DNA from: Gnetum montanum
Lineage: Eukaryota > Streptophyta > Gnetopsida > Gnetales > Gnetaceae
Length of the DNA stretch: 47,159 nt
Reading direction: 5' to 3'
NCBI GenBank assembly: GCA_015680685.1
Contig: MNCI01011451.1
Location: forward strand, 234,010-281,168
This document shows positions 22,796 through 35,980 of this stretch, one piece after another; position 1 is the stretch's first letter, and each line of letters starts with the position of its first letter. The notes below the pieces were generated by a model, which saw nothing but the letters and a program-made list of their open reading frames with translations, ran no database searches and was not told the DNA's origin. The translations under genes were made by a program, and so were the position numbers.

Positions 22796-25652
22796 ATGGC
22801 ACATAAAGGAAAGCACACACAGGAAGTAGGACCATCCCAACCAAAGCAGAAATGGTGTAGAATAGGAAGGGGCTAAGAATAGTCCCAAGAAGAACCACTG
22901 GCAACCCACACCATAGGTCCTCTCAGGGAAGAGGTAGAAGTGGAATCTATCAAATAGATTCTAGAACCATAAGCAACAACAATAGAATACTCTCATCATG
23001 ATGATGTGCCAACACAACTAGAAAACCTTGAGGTGACCTTAATAGAGGCTTTGTTGAATCAAATCAAATTGAGGGAGGTCCAAAAATTGATGCTCCAAAA
23101 GTTAAACTTTGGTCCTTTCCTAGAGCATGCACTAGGAGAAGTGTAAGACCAGTTGAAGGCCTCTCCCATATGGCCAATCATCACATCCATTGGGGAGTGG
23201 TACATGGGAGAGATGTTTTTATTTTAGAATAATAGGTAGCCTGGATCAACAATGAAAGTCAAGGACATCTTAGTGTCCTACTCGACGTAGGTCATTGTTG
23301 CAGTGCTTGAGTTGCCTGAAATTAGGACAAACCTTACTGAGATCTCAATGTAGGAGGATCCTAGTATTAAGAAAGAATGGGTTAAATGGTGCTATGGCAT
23401 TGACTACAAGGATTTTGGTACACTCACATTGGCAGAGAGGATTTACTACAAGATTGTGGCCTTCCACCTCAATCACAAGGTTATTCATTGCCTTCTTTGC
23501 CTGAGCATGCACCACTTTGAGTGGGAGATTCTTGATTAACCTTTCATAATTGATCTATTTATAGATGGAAAAGAAATTTAAAGAAAATGAACATGGAAGG
23601 AAGAGACTCTCATTTCCATGCCTCATTAGGAAACTTTGTTGAAGGGGAGGGATAGTCTATTACACTAATGATACTATTAGAATTATTTCGGCCACCAACT
23701 AGGTATAAATGATGAAGGATAAGATGCCTATAATCACAATTCAAGAAGAGAAGCAGTGATCACCACCTCTACCTACCACTTAGACAATGCTGCCAAATAT
23801 CGTTGCAATTGCCCAACGATTGCGAGAATGCAAAGAATATATCTTGAGTAAACAAGAGCAATGAGTATGCATGAGTGGCAAGGACCCATCCATCTATAGA
23901 CCAACAATGAGTTAACTCAATGAGGTGGTATAAACAGTCAATTTGATGGATGAGGGTGGAACCATTTTCTTATCCTAAAGAACGTAATTGCCCACGAGGT
24001 CGAATTTGAGCACCAGAGAGATCATAGTATATCTCATAGAATAATAGTCACTCCCAAAAATATTTGGAAACATTGTGAATTTCTCAATGCACTTGGAGGA
24101 GGATGAAGGGACAACTATGTTGGTGATGTAGCACCAAGGGTAGGAGACTATAGAAAAAGTGGTTACTGATCATATTGTCGAGACTCTCAATGCAACTATG
24201 ACATCTGCACCAAATATCATTGCACTCAAAGATGTGCAGACATCTACAAGAACCATAAGCAGCAAAGTAAATGCAGCGTAGCATAAAGAATTGTTAGATC
24301 AATTGGTAGGAACTGGGTAACTACTTCCAGATGCCTTTGACCTTCTAGAAAACATTATTGCAACCCATTCAAAGCTTCTAGAGGCAAGGGGCAAAAGTAT
24401 CATATTGGAGGAGTAACTTAAAGAAACCAAGGAGTGGAATGAATGCTTGGCTATAGAAGTTTCCAAACTAAGAGCCCACATATCTGATCCCACATTTCTC
24501 AACTAGGCATTGATAAGAGATGAAGCTATGCAACAACTTCACACCAAACTGAAAGGGGTTGAGGGTGCAATGGAGATGATGATGTTCTATCAATCCTTTG
24601 TAGAGGCTACACAACATAAGATTTAGATGGCCTTGGATCAGACCCACTAGGAGAATGTCTAATTGACTATAAACAATTATCACCTGCAGAATGTTAATGC
24701 ATACAAGCAATAGTTAAAATATTTCACCTATTAATAGTAGGAGCAACTAGCTAAAGCAAACACAAAATTAAGGAGATTGATAGTAAAAAATAGGAATCTC
24801 TCCATGGAGGAGGTGTGCACCCTTAACTAGAAAACTATAATTGAGGTAGTTTCCTAGAAATCTAAAGCTCTCAAATTTGAAAAAGTCAAAGATCATTACA
24901 AAGAATAGGTCAGTCTACAGAAGGAGGTAAATGAAAAATACATCTAGTTAGTGAAGGCAAAAGAAAATGAAGCCCTTTATCAACTCCAAAAAGGTAGAGA
25001 AGTTTGGAAACCCATTATTGATGGGATAGATGCCTATAACAAGGTAAAAATCTACACAAGGGAGTTGTAGATTAAGGAAATGAAAGAGTATATAGAGCTT
25101 GTCAATCTTTATTATGAAAATTTGGCCATGTTGACTACCAGATGGTCATAGTCAAAGCTTAAAAAATAGGTGGCCAGCTTGTACTTACTGTATGAGATAG
25201 AGTTCAAGCACTATAAGGACATTAAAGACAAGCTTACAATGGCTAATGCTAAACTCGAAGCTCTCAAGGCATAATTCACTAATCAATGATCAACTACTGA
25301 GAGCCTAGTTAGAAGGATGAACACCTACTAGGAGTTGTAGAATGTAGTTAGGGCATTTGACATCGAATGCAAACAATTCACTACTTAGTTTATCAATGTG
25401 AAGAAGATGTTCTTAATAATGTCCTATCCATGAGACATCCCCATTCTAGCCCACATTAGTAATGTCATGTGGACTATAAATGATCCCCAGAGTAAGGAGG
25501 AGAAGATGAAGGCATTGCTAGATGCCATTCACCTTTCACTGGAGGTTGTAGCCACAATAGAACAACCATAGCTACCTCAATTATTGCACATGCCTAGGGC
25601 CAATGAAGGTCCTTTAGAGCCTAAAAAGCCACCACCACCTAGGATTGTTTGA
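22796..25652 (+). pseudogene. Extra coiled-coil ORF of gypsy copy B (decayed)
   Basis: About 952 codons, homologous to the ORF in copy A. It begins MAHKGK, then CRIGRG, then LNFGPF, PIWPI and GEWYMGEMF, then VIVAVLELP and LTLAERIYYKI. A long K/E/Q-rich heptad region (about 24300-25400) and a proline-rich end (EPKKPPPP) follow. It carries many stops. Its position between integrase and the 3' PPT with its own upstream TATA block suggests a separately expressed accessory protein. No signal peptide or membrane segment suggesting an envelope was seen. Function unknown. Confidence 0.65.
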
Positions 25653-25883
25653 TCTTCTCCACCGTCTTCATGCAATTAGAGGATGTGTTGTCCAAATTTT
25701 TATTTTTGTAGAGTCATGTCATGATGTTCAATTTTTTATCATAAACACCACAATTTTTTGTAATTTGTGTGATTTGTACACTTAGGAACTTAGTTTTATC
25801 AAGTCAATTATTTTTATTAAAGAGTTGGTCAATAATCCCATACCTTCCCAAATTTGTAAAGGAACTCAAGGAAAAGTTTTCAT

Positions 25884-25898
25884 CTTGTTGTGGGGGTA
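25884..25898 (+). other. 3' polypurine tract, copy B
   Basis: GTTGTGGGGGTA directly precedes the TGATGA start of the 3' LTR. Confidence 0.75.
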
Positions 25899-26845
25899 TG
25901 ATGAGCATAAATGTGTCATGTCAATAGGCCCTTGTTGATGTGGCCTCATCAATGAGCCTTTGTTGATGGGGCCCCATTTATGTGGTGTTACTCTATTGAT
26001 GGGGCCATGTCAACATAGCATTTTCTATGTTTGTGGGGCCCCCTCAACATAGTACTATATCAAAAACTATAAATATGAGCTCATAGCCATGTTTATGGTC
26101 ATTCAAGTCATAGTAGTAGTAGAGCTCTTGCATTTTGTTCATTTGAAAGTAATGAATATTTTCCTTGAGTGCCTGTAGTAGGAGTCATTGAGTGTACAAA
26201 TCTTTATTCAAGCATTGTTGTACCTAAACCATAGTAGTATGTATGGCAATAAAGACAAGCTTCTTGATAAACCTTGTAGCATTTTGAATAGCTTAAATAT
26301 TTTATTTATACATTCATTATTTTTATTAAATATTCAATAAAATAAGCTAAATTAGAATTTAATCAATTGCTAAATAGATTAAGCATGTAAGTATGACCAC
26401 TTTGAGTGTAAACACATATTTTCTTGATAATCCCACCAACGTTATTGCTTGGTGCACCTAGTAGCATAGTGGTTGGTAACCAAACAATGGATACATGGGT
26501 TTAGGACATGTATGGAAAGTATGACTATATGCTTATGTTAGGACTAGTTAGAGACTAGTTAGTTAGTTAAATTAAATTAGTTATTAAATTACTTCATCTC
26601 TCTCTTTAAGCATCAAAACCACAAAACATAAAATGATAAAAATCATATGCCTTGATTACACTTAATCATACCTTTGTACTTCACAAGTTTAATTGGAAAC
26701 ACAACTAATGACCTTAGGGAAAGATTCACTTCCTAGAAGACTAGAGCACTAGAGACTAGAGAGTCCACATAATTTGATTGAATTGCATGCGAACACTTTG
26801 TGATTTGTATGGTTGGACATAGGGGTACCTCTTCACCTCTCATCA
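25899..26845 (+). repeat. 3' LTR of copy B
   Basis: 947 bp, TGATGA...TCATCA. U3 holds TTGTTGATGGGGCCCC and related inverted modules, then TATAAATA (26068-26075). R/U5 carries TTGGTAACCAAAC-type modules near 26405-26490. Confidence 0.9.
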
Positions 26846-26850
26846 AAGAC
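26846..26850 (+). repeat. Target-site duplication of copy B (right)
   Basis: AAGAC, identical to the five bases before the 5' LTR. Confidence 0.85.
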
Positions 26851-29300
26851 CAACTATGCATGCAATACCAAACATACAAAAAAATCATGTGGTAGCTAGC
26901 ACATCCATACTCTATGCATCATGTGTATCAATTGTCATGAATACTCATGATCAAATGCCTACAAGTCTTTTATTAGTCTTTATTATTCCAATTAGTGCTA
27001 GTTCCTATCAACCCATGACTTGTAGCCACTAGCCTTCTAGAGGATAATTCCTAGGCACAATCCATCCTTGCCTAAACTCTATACCAACCATAGGAATCAG
27101 CACATCTATGCTCTTTCATTCCAAGGATGAAGCTTGAGATAGTAGCCTTACTAATGTGACTCAATAGGGGGTTATCATACTTACCTCCAGGATGTCTCAT
27201 CATTATCAGCTCACACCCTCATGCTAGCTTCATTTGCTATGCAAGCATAAGCAATCTTTGCTACATGTATAACCATAAAATTGAATATTATGCTAGGATC
27301 ACTTAAGCCTCATCTAGTAAGACATACATCCAATCATGTGCATCATAAACAAGTACCATCATCATAGAAAATATTACTATCAAACTTGAACACATAACAC
27401 ATAAGCAGTCACAAGCATCCTATGCTACATGACACTATGTTTACACATCAAGGAAGTTACAAACCATCATATAGCAACCATCTTAATACCTATATCACAA
27501 TTATGCATTTTTAGGGCAAAAACATGCTTTAAAAGTCCACATACTTATACCTTACATAATCAAGGCATTATCATGAATACTCTTTACAATACAAAATTTC
27601 AAGCAACAAACCATAAACGTAAAACTCTAGAACTCATGAGAATTTATCTACAACCCATACACATGACCAAGAACATTCATAAATAGTTTTTTTAACATTG
27701 CAATTTGACCATTACTCAATTATGATAGTAATCATTGTTTTATTTTTTGTCGCAACTTGCCCACAACTCGTTGTTAGGACCTCCACCATGAGTGGGTTGT
27801 GACCTAGTGCCTACTCATTCAATTAACAAAATTTAAAAATAGAAAATATTAGTTATTGATCATGACCCCATCATGCATCCAATTATTATGACCTAGCCAT
27901 GATGCCATCATAGCTTGAGTGTCTTAAAAAATTGTTATCATAACCTAGTCACAAGTCAACCACAACCTGTAGTTTATAAAAAATGTCAAAAAGATAAAAA
28001 AAAATTCTAGAAAATTTCCTAACTCATCAAAGTAATACATATACTACCCAATTATCTGATATAGCTAACCATGCCATAAACTCATGCACATGATGATATA
28101 CCTTGGATCATGGCAAAAAAAATAGGAAAAAGATAAAGGATTTAGACTAGTGAAATCCCAAATCCTTTACAATTCAAAATGACAATGGAAAGCCTAAAAA
28201 ATTATTGATACTTTATCCTAGTTCCACCAACTCTTGCACTTAAACCTCAAAAATACCAACAAATCCTAAACTAGCTTCCAAATGTTCCAAATATTCAAAA
28301 TCCACATGGGGAAACATCAATGGTGATGAGAAAAGGGCTTTAGTAGTGCCTAGGAAAAAAGGAAATTCATTTTTTTTTATAATTTATAAAACATAAATAT
28401 AAATATAGAACATAATGTAATATGTCTTATATAATTTTATAAGTTAATTGTCATCCCCATTGCCCAACTAATACCCTTAGGGTGCACAAGTCATAACTCA
28501 CACATAGGGTTTCCAAATCAAAATTGCTTGAACCAATAAAATGCTTATCTCATACATATCACATTCATAAGGTATAAGCACAATCAAACATTACAAAGCT
28601 TATTTACATAGCTCTTGTGCATAATATGAATCATAAAGCATAAGTCGTAAACACATACTAGATCCCTACTAGTCATAACATTTTCTTAACACATTTCATA
28701 ATACCATTGTGTATAATCATAAATGTAACATCAAAAAGCACATATGATAAGACAACACCCCCTCCCCTCCTCCCATCTCACAAGCCAAAGTTTTTAGATT
28801 CTAATTAATATATACAATTAAGTTAAGATAAATATATATTTTAAAGAATACTTGAGTATACAAGAAGGTAACATGTTCTTGAAAGTAAACATTGAAAGAT
28901 TATATCTTAGATATATGGTGGATGCTACAATATGAAACAAGTTGACTATAGATAGATCCTTAGATATAGAGCCAACATGATACTCTAAAAGAAACTAATA
29001 AAAATGAAATAATACTTCAAGTGTGATTTGAACTAATAACCTTTTTCTTGTAAACACTTTCAAATACCATGTAAAACATAACCTAAGGGCTCTAAATATA
29101 AAATTGACAAAATCCAAAAATAGAATTTAATAATAACCAAATAATAAACTAGTCTAGGTTTCTAGAAGCAGCATACAACAATTAGATTTAGATTTTGAAA
29201 GAAGGCTTTTATTGATTAGATTTATGTAAGAATACAAACAATCAATTTGATTTTAGGATTTTGAAATGAAATTTGGAAAATAAAACTCTAAAATAATTCA
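26851..29300. other. AT-rich intergenic DNA, nothing recognised
   Basis: No credible frame or RNA gene. A patch at about 27720-27970 repeats short blocks of the type GACCTAG(T/C)CA with CATGA/TGTGA flanks; its meaning is unknown. Confidence 0.45.
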
Positions 29301-29329
29301 AGTTCAAAAAGCTAAATATGAAAAAAAAA

Positions 29330-30180
29330 ATAATGAAGATTATAATGTATTAGAAAATGATGAAAAAAATTAAAGATTTGTCACTATGTGTAAAGGAGAT
29401 GTGTCAAAAAATCATTGCTTTGGAAGCTAAGTTTCCTACTTGAGAAGCTAGGACTAAAACAAATAAAAATGATGATTAGCTAAAAGAAATTGCTAAAGAG
29501 AAAAAGTGAATGAAATAGATAATTGCTATATTGGAAGCTATTATTGAAGTAAATTCAACCAAGAAGCAGCTCGAGAAAATTAGTGAAGAAGCTCACATAG
29601 ATTGGGTAACATGAAAACTTATTGATGAAGATAAATAAAAGGGGGGTGGGGAGGGGTGTGTGAAAGCCTTTAACCTCCATTTTGTTGGGATACAAGTTAA
29701 AAAATGAAGACCTAGTTAGAGAAGTGATAAGAGTGATTAAAAACATAATGCACATTCAATAACCTAAAATAAAGGATGTGATTTATTCTAAGCCTAAAAA
29801 TGGTAAAAGTAAGTAAATTGGCATGAAATTTCATCATACAAATGATAGATCTAAAGTCTGAAAACATCAAGTCACTTGAAGGATTATAAGATTTGTATTA
29901 ACGAAGATCTCACCAAAAGGGAACTTGCATAAAGATCTGTAGAATGAAGGAAAGTGAAAGAAGTAAGAACAAAAGGTTTAGGTGCAATTTTGGATGCAAG
30001 AGGTAATGTACTAATTACCAAAACTAAATATTCAAAAAACTTCACAAAGAAGATAAAGTGAAGTTCTTATATAATATATTAGTCTTTAAAAAATTTGACA
30101 TTTTTTATATTGCTAAGACATGGAAAATTGAAGAATCTCCAAAATATGTTGCTCCATATTTTTAATCTTTTCCTTATAAA
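29330..30180 (+). pseudogene. LINE ORF1-like remnant
   Basis: Broken K/E-rich frames include KIKDLSLCVKEM and IIALEAKFPT (coiled-coil-like). A block INEDLTKRELA, then KVKEVRTKGLGAILDARG, then NVLITK, resembles the C-terminal part of LINE ORF1 RNA-binding proteins. It lies immediately upstream of an endonuclease-RT relic in the same orientation. Confidence 0.5.
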
Positions 30181-30199
30181 AAAATGTAGACTATGGAAT

Positions 30200-32560
30200 T
30201 TTTTTTGAAAGTTTGGTTATTTTGATTCAAAATTATGTTGAGAGGCAAGCTTTAATAAAAATGATAGATTAATTTAGTTCTTATGTTTATCTAAAAATAT
30301 TATAACAAATATCTTTTTTTTTCTTATACTTTTACTATTTTTCACCTAGAGAAGCTACTCACTATGAATAGAAGGTTTATCATGGGATCTTTCCTTTCAA
30401 TCCCTTGGCATATATATTCCTAGTTTTTCTCCAAGAAGAAAAATTTATATATGCGATGACTTTAATGCTACCATTAGTTCTGATCAAATTCCTATTAGTC
30501 CTTGAAATCATCAAAGCTTTTTAAAACATGAGAAAAGTATAGAATGAAATTGGTGCTCTAAAGATAGAAAATTTAATGATAGGGAAACAGTTTATTATAT
30601 TATGAACAAAAACTAGATCTAATGGTTTTAAATGACATCAATAACTATACAAAATTAGATGGCTTCATTTTTGTAGGACCACAAGGCAACTTCAATATTG
30701 ATTTTCTTCTTTCTAGCCTAAAGAATATTAACAACATCAAATATTTTGAAGTAAGAGACGAAATAATTGGATGTTTTCATCACCCTTTTATACTTTATAA
30801 TATTAACAAATACATAATATATTAGATATTCTAGAAGGAAAAGTTACTTCATAATAATTGCAAAAATAAAAAAGAAATTTCAAAATGAAATTCATAAGAT
30901 TTAAAATCCAAGGGTAAGTTTTACAAAGACTCTAATTACAACTATCCTAAATATTTTCAAAGGCTAAAATACTAATAATCAATAATTGTTTGATGAACCT
31001 AGAATTTTTTTAAAGACTTTGAGGTCACCAAAGAATCTCAAGTCAAATAAAAGTATGGTTTATATTAAGAAAAGAGAAGTTCCTAGCACGCTGTTATATG
31101 ATATCTAAGAAATTTACAAAAAGGTATGCATTCAATTTACAAATTAGGAAGAAAGAATTTCATTTAATTGTTTTCTTAGTGGTAAACAAGGATGTCCTCT
31201 TTCTCCTACCTTATTTAGACTTATTATTGATGAACTTGAAGAGTGGATGCATAAAATACCAACTAAATTTTCATTTACAATTGGAAGTAGACCTATTAGA
31301 CTCTTACTCTTTGCTAATGATGTTGCCTTAATTTCAAAATTAATGGAAGGATTACAACAAATGTTTAATACTCTTGAAGACTTTAATCAACATTTAAGAA
31401 TGAAACTTAATGTATAAAAAATCATGATTTATGGCACACATAATAAGATGTATAATTTTACTATAGGAAATGAACACGTAAACATAATTTCCTCTTTCAA
31501 CTATCTTGGCCTAGAATGCTCTTGCAATTACTAATGGAATTAATGCATTACTCAAGAGTTGCAAGTGGTATGAACTTATTTTCTTCAAAAGGAAAATATA
31601 ATAAGAAATCTATTTTAACTTGGGTTTTCTGAAAATAACTTTATCATGGTATTGTTCAACCTACTATTCTTTATGGATGTGTTGTATAGGGTCTTACTCT
31701 ATCAAATAAATATTAGAAATAGATAATAGAAATATAATAGTTCTTTTTTCCGAATTAATTTAAAGTGAAGGGAAAAATACAATATGATATTATGCTTCTT
31801 AAATCAAAGATAATGTTGTTAGAGGTTAAAGGTATTCATCAGTTTAGAGCCTACACCAATAATCTTTTTGGAACTTCATTCAATAAAAAACTTTAAAAAG
31901 TTGATGATTAAAACCTATGATAAATAATGACTTCATGATGAAGCCATATAGCTTAATAAATGGAATATTCAAAAGTACATTATCTTGATCTTAACTGGTT
32001 CACAAATTAATAAAAAAAGTAGTATTTCAAAAACTCTAGGAAAATTTAGAATGAAAAAACCATTTCTATTTGAATAGTGATAGTGAAGGACTTAATTTAA
32101 AAGAAAAATATTTATTTATTACTATTCCTTATCATCTACAGTGCACAATTAATAGAGTATAAATGACATCTTACTATTTGAGATCTAAAATAGGTATATG
32201 GCTCAAAATTCATCATGAGGAACAAATATACCAATTGTGCAATACAAATAATATTGAAGATGAATACTACATTTTCATGCAATGTATTGCATTTGAGCAC
32301 ATTAGATATAAATGAGATATTATAGTTGAAATTTTTTTTTATTTCTTCCACATGTTACCAAGACCACTTGGTAATTTTCTTAATGATGTTTTTAAAACTG
32401 ATATCATATATATTTCTAATTTTTGATAGATCTAGATGGTCTACAAATATAATAAAATTTCAATTTCAATTTTAGTTTCATTATAGGACATCTTACTATA
32501 AGAATAAGGAACTCAAGAAATTTTTGAATCTTATGAAAATCACCATTCCTTCATGTGTAA
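30200..32560 (+). pseudogene. LINE ORF2 remnant (endonuclease and reverse transcriptase)
   Basis: CDDFNATIS (about 30452) fits the GDFNA motif of the APE-type endonuclease. RT motifs are SGKQGCPLSPTLFRLIIDEL (from 31179), then EEWMH, then RLLLFANDVALISK, with FAND (31310-31321) in place of the catalytic FADD/YADD box. GLQQMFNTLEDFNQHL and NYLGLECS follow. Near the end, YQLCNTNNIEDEYYIFMQC recalls the C-terminal Cys/His region of such LINEs. It is frameshifted and inactive. Confidence 0.75.
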
Positions 32561-33074
32561 TATAGAATACTTAAATTTGACTACTTTTAATGGTATTGTA
32601 ACTTAACTATCTAATCTTCTTATTTACTTATCTTTCTTCCATGTTGTCATACTATGATTATTTTTACAATACTAATATTCATTTTTCTCTTCGCATCATG
32701 ATGATGTAAAGACATCATAATGATTCATATTATCATATTTAACATGAGAAATATTTTCTTGGTTTTGAACCTTGTGTTAGCATGCACTATACATTAGTAA
32801 AAACATGGTATCACTATCACTTCTCTACTACAAAATGCTTAATGTGATAAATTAACTATAGTTTTGTAATAGAGACTATCAAAGTTGTATATTTGCTAAT
32901 GTTTTGTAGAGTCTTAAAGTTGTATATAATGTGGAGGCCTAAATATTTCCAAGTCATAAATTTGTAACCATATCTTATTTATGATTTGTTTATAGTTTAC
33001 ATGCATTAAAATGCTTCAAATATAATTCGCCATTATTAATCATGATAGCTAAATATCATGTATGGAATATATTA
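32561..33074. other. AT-rich DNA between LINE and copia LTR
   Basis: Possibly the LINE 3' tail. A small inverted pair (CATCATGATGATG, then CATCATAATGATT) lies near 32696-32722. Nothing else was recognised. Confidence 0.4.
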
Positions 33075-34117
33075 TGAGGACCAAGAAATTAGAAGGGGGG
33101 GATAAATAAGTTTTCTAATTCAAACAACCAAGAAAACCAAGACTGGACACAAAATTATGTGGTTCCCCAACTTGGGTACTTCCATACTCGAAGGGTAGAA
33201 TCCTTGTACACCTCTAGACTTTGTTTCTTCAAAAATGTGATTTCAAGGACACCATAACCTTTACAAATTTTGAGCTTCACAAGGAGTTTTTTCTTGCAAG
33301 AAATACACTCAATCTTGTAAGGTTCCAACAAGCTTAAATCATAGTTTCAAGGATCTCACAATCTTTACAATGGCATGAGCTCCACAACAGAGTGTTGTCT
33401 CTCAAGAAAGACACTTAATCCTGCAAGGTCTTGATAAGCTCAATGGATGTCTTCTCGCAAGGAGTGCATCAATCCCATAGGGCTTACAAAGGGAGAAATA
33501 AAATCAAGGAGAGAATGCAACTACACTTTATAAGTTCCTTACTTTAATGATCTTATTGTATAAACTGCAGTTCAAAAAAGATAGAGAATTGAAGGACAAA
33601 TCAATTCACAAGATATATACAATGAAGGAATATTCATATGAATAGTGCTTGTCCTTTTCATGGAGATCCCATTTCTTTTACAGCCTCTATCCTTGTCACA
33701 TAACCATTGAAATTTGTGTGATAGCTAGAAAATGGCTAGTTGGGATTTCCCATTCAAGATTGGGATGTCTCACTAATTTTTCTATGCTTACAAGTGGGAC
33801 ATCCTACTAGAAATTGGGATGTCTAAAGAATAATTGGAACATTTATAGTTTTTGTGAGACATTTGGTCTAAAACTTGAGCTTTGTTATTGGGACATATGT
33901 TGATCTTTTGGGACATTTGGGCATATACCAAAACACTTTCTTTTGGTTTCTAAGCTCTGTGTATCCATTGTGATTTCTTTAAACTCTTGTAATCTCAGTT
34001 GAGGCTTTTATCATGCTCTTGTCATCTTGTTATTGTCTTTTCATGTCCTAAAAGATCCACAAACATACTTTCCACATTCTCCATTTTTCAAGGTTTTAAC
34101 ATACCAAAAGGTCAACA
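33075..34117 (-). repeat. 3' LTR of copia copy D
   Basis: 1043 bp; in element orientation it starts TGTTGACC and ends CCTCA. It holds about two and a half degenerate tandem units of about 100 bp (about 33230-33485, each with TTTCAAGGA..C..ACAA.CTTTACAA and CTCAAGAAA..CACT) and repeated GGGATGTC/GGGACAT modules (about 33745-33925). The copy at 44635-45365 is clearly homologous. Confidence 0.85.
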
Positions 34118-34135
34118 ATCTTCCCCTTTTTGGAG
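34118..34135 (-). other. 3' polypurine tract of copia copy D
   Basis: In element orientation, CCAAAAAGGGGAAGAT abuts the TGTTG LTR start. It is the usual copia PPT position and form. Confidence 0.75.
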
Positions 34136-35980
34136 ATGTCCAAAACTTGAGAAAACAGGTTAGCATAATCTATAATATCATATGATAAATAGCTAACAAC
34201 ACAAACATTTGAAAATCTAGCTAAGGATGAAAAAGAGATGAATAGCCATAAATGAGTACAAATAATTTAGCATAGGTTTCATCATGCTAAAAAAATATCC
34301 TATTAAGAGCTACCCATATATATAAATCACATAATCCATTAAACACAAGGAGATATATTCAAAGTCTTTCAAATGTTGATCTATAATATTTCTATTCAGG
34401 ACAAAATGTTGAGCATTCAAGATCAAGTATCCTATCTTTAAAACAAAAAGGCAATAAGCCATTAGTAAATCACTATCTATTGAAAAGACCAAGATCTTAT
34501 TAATGAGCAATATCTTGAGTTCACCTAATGAGATTAATACTAAACTCTCTCCCCCTTTTTGGACATTAATAAAACTACACAAGTGTATTTTATTTCCAAG
34601 GAGAGAATAACAACACATTTTACTTTTAAGGCCTTTGATCTAATAACCAAAAAAAAAGGATCATGTTGACTATCATAAAAGATCAGAATTAATCAAATAG
34701 ATCTGTACTAAGAGGTCCATAATTGTATATATCAATAGAAGCTCCAAGAAATATATCTCAAGGTAAAAGATTCAAAAAATAACTTGACCAACATTAGCTT
34801 ATGCTTTTACCTTAGATAATTTACCAAAATCAAAATGAATAAACTTTTCTTGCTCATTTTCTATGGGTGCTAGAATGGAAAGTCTTATGGCTTGAGTGTC
34901 TTTTTGGTAAGAGTGTTAGAAAAAATCCCCCTACCATGATGGCCCAAAAGATATGACTATTTATGATGAATAGGCACCCCCTACACAAGTGCTAGACTTC
35001 TTCTAGCTTTTACAAAGCATTTATTTCTTGAATGTCCTTTCTTGGTTTATTTTTTCTTTGTGGATATTTACTCTTAAATCCCATCAAATTGCATCATATG
35101 CATAAATATGCAATTCCATACCAAGATCAAGTATGGAGACTTTTGGATTTTGAAGTCTCATGTTAGTAGTATCCTCAATAAAATATAAATTACAAAATTT
35201 TAAACATAGATAGTAGCATTGCACAATAATTTCAAAAAGAAGCTCCTTTTGATATTTTCCTTTCCTAATAAATTCATGAATTATAGTCAAGGGCCCAAAT
35301 CGCTTGATTTATCATTAATCATAAAAGACTTTTGAAAGAATTTTGATCTTGTAGATACACAAGGAGGCAACAACATATTATCATCCAACAAGTAATGCAA
35401 ACATATTCATAACATCTACATGATATGAGCTAAATCATAGAGCATTTATGTTCTATCAGCAAAGAGATGGTCTTTCTCCTATAGAATGTAATGACCAAAC
35501 TTACTATATCTTACCTTGTGTGTTCATTATACTTGATCTTTCATCAAGTTGATACAATGTTCATTAGTATTTTAATCTGCAACTCAACATCTTGTAAGAT
35601 CAAGTAAGGATTTCCTTTGATTATTAAAGATATCCAATAACATCCATTCAAAAAAATTATATATTTCTAGAAATAAAATAATTAAAACTAAATACAAAAA
35701 TTCAAGAAATAGAAAATCAAATCAAAACTAAATTTTTATATTACTAGGAAAAACTAATTTTAGCAAGTTAAGGAATTAAAATTATACTTAATAACTATCA
35801 CCTTGCTTTCTTCTAAGTGATGTTATGATTATTGAAGTTTGAGATGAGGTCCTCCATCATAGAGTACCTCCTATACATGCAACTATACCTTTCCTTTTTT
35901 ATCATCAACATATTTATTTGAATCTCCAACTTCATTTAAGGTTGTGACTTTGTTGTGCTCATGTTCTCTAAAATGAGAGG
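34136..35980 (-). pseudogene. Degraded internal region of copia copy D
   Basis: The region between the Gag tail and the PPT should hold pol, but no RT, RNase H or integrase motif could be read in any frame. The element is either internally deleted or very decayed. Confidence 0.4.

Larger units (their letters stand above)
13796..26845 (+). mobile_element. Complete Athila/Tat-type Ty3/gypsy retrotransposon, copy B
   Basis: A 13.05 kb element bounded by LTRs (876 and 947 bp, TGATGA...TCATCA) and a 5-bp TSD. The internal order is tRNA-Asp-like PBS, gag, protease, RT, RNase H, integrase, inner PPT, spacer, internal promoter, coiled-coil ORF and 3' PPT. Stops and frameshifts throughout show it cannot move by itself. 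Its LTRs have diverged widely, by many transitions and a 45-bp deletion, so it is an old insertion. The RT motif FLDGYSGYN places it near the Athila/Tat lineage rather than the chromoviruses. Confidence 0.9.
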
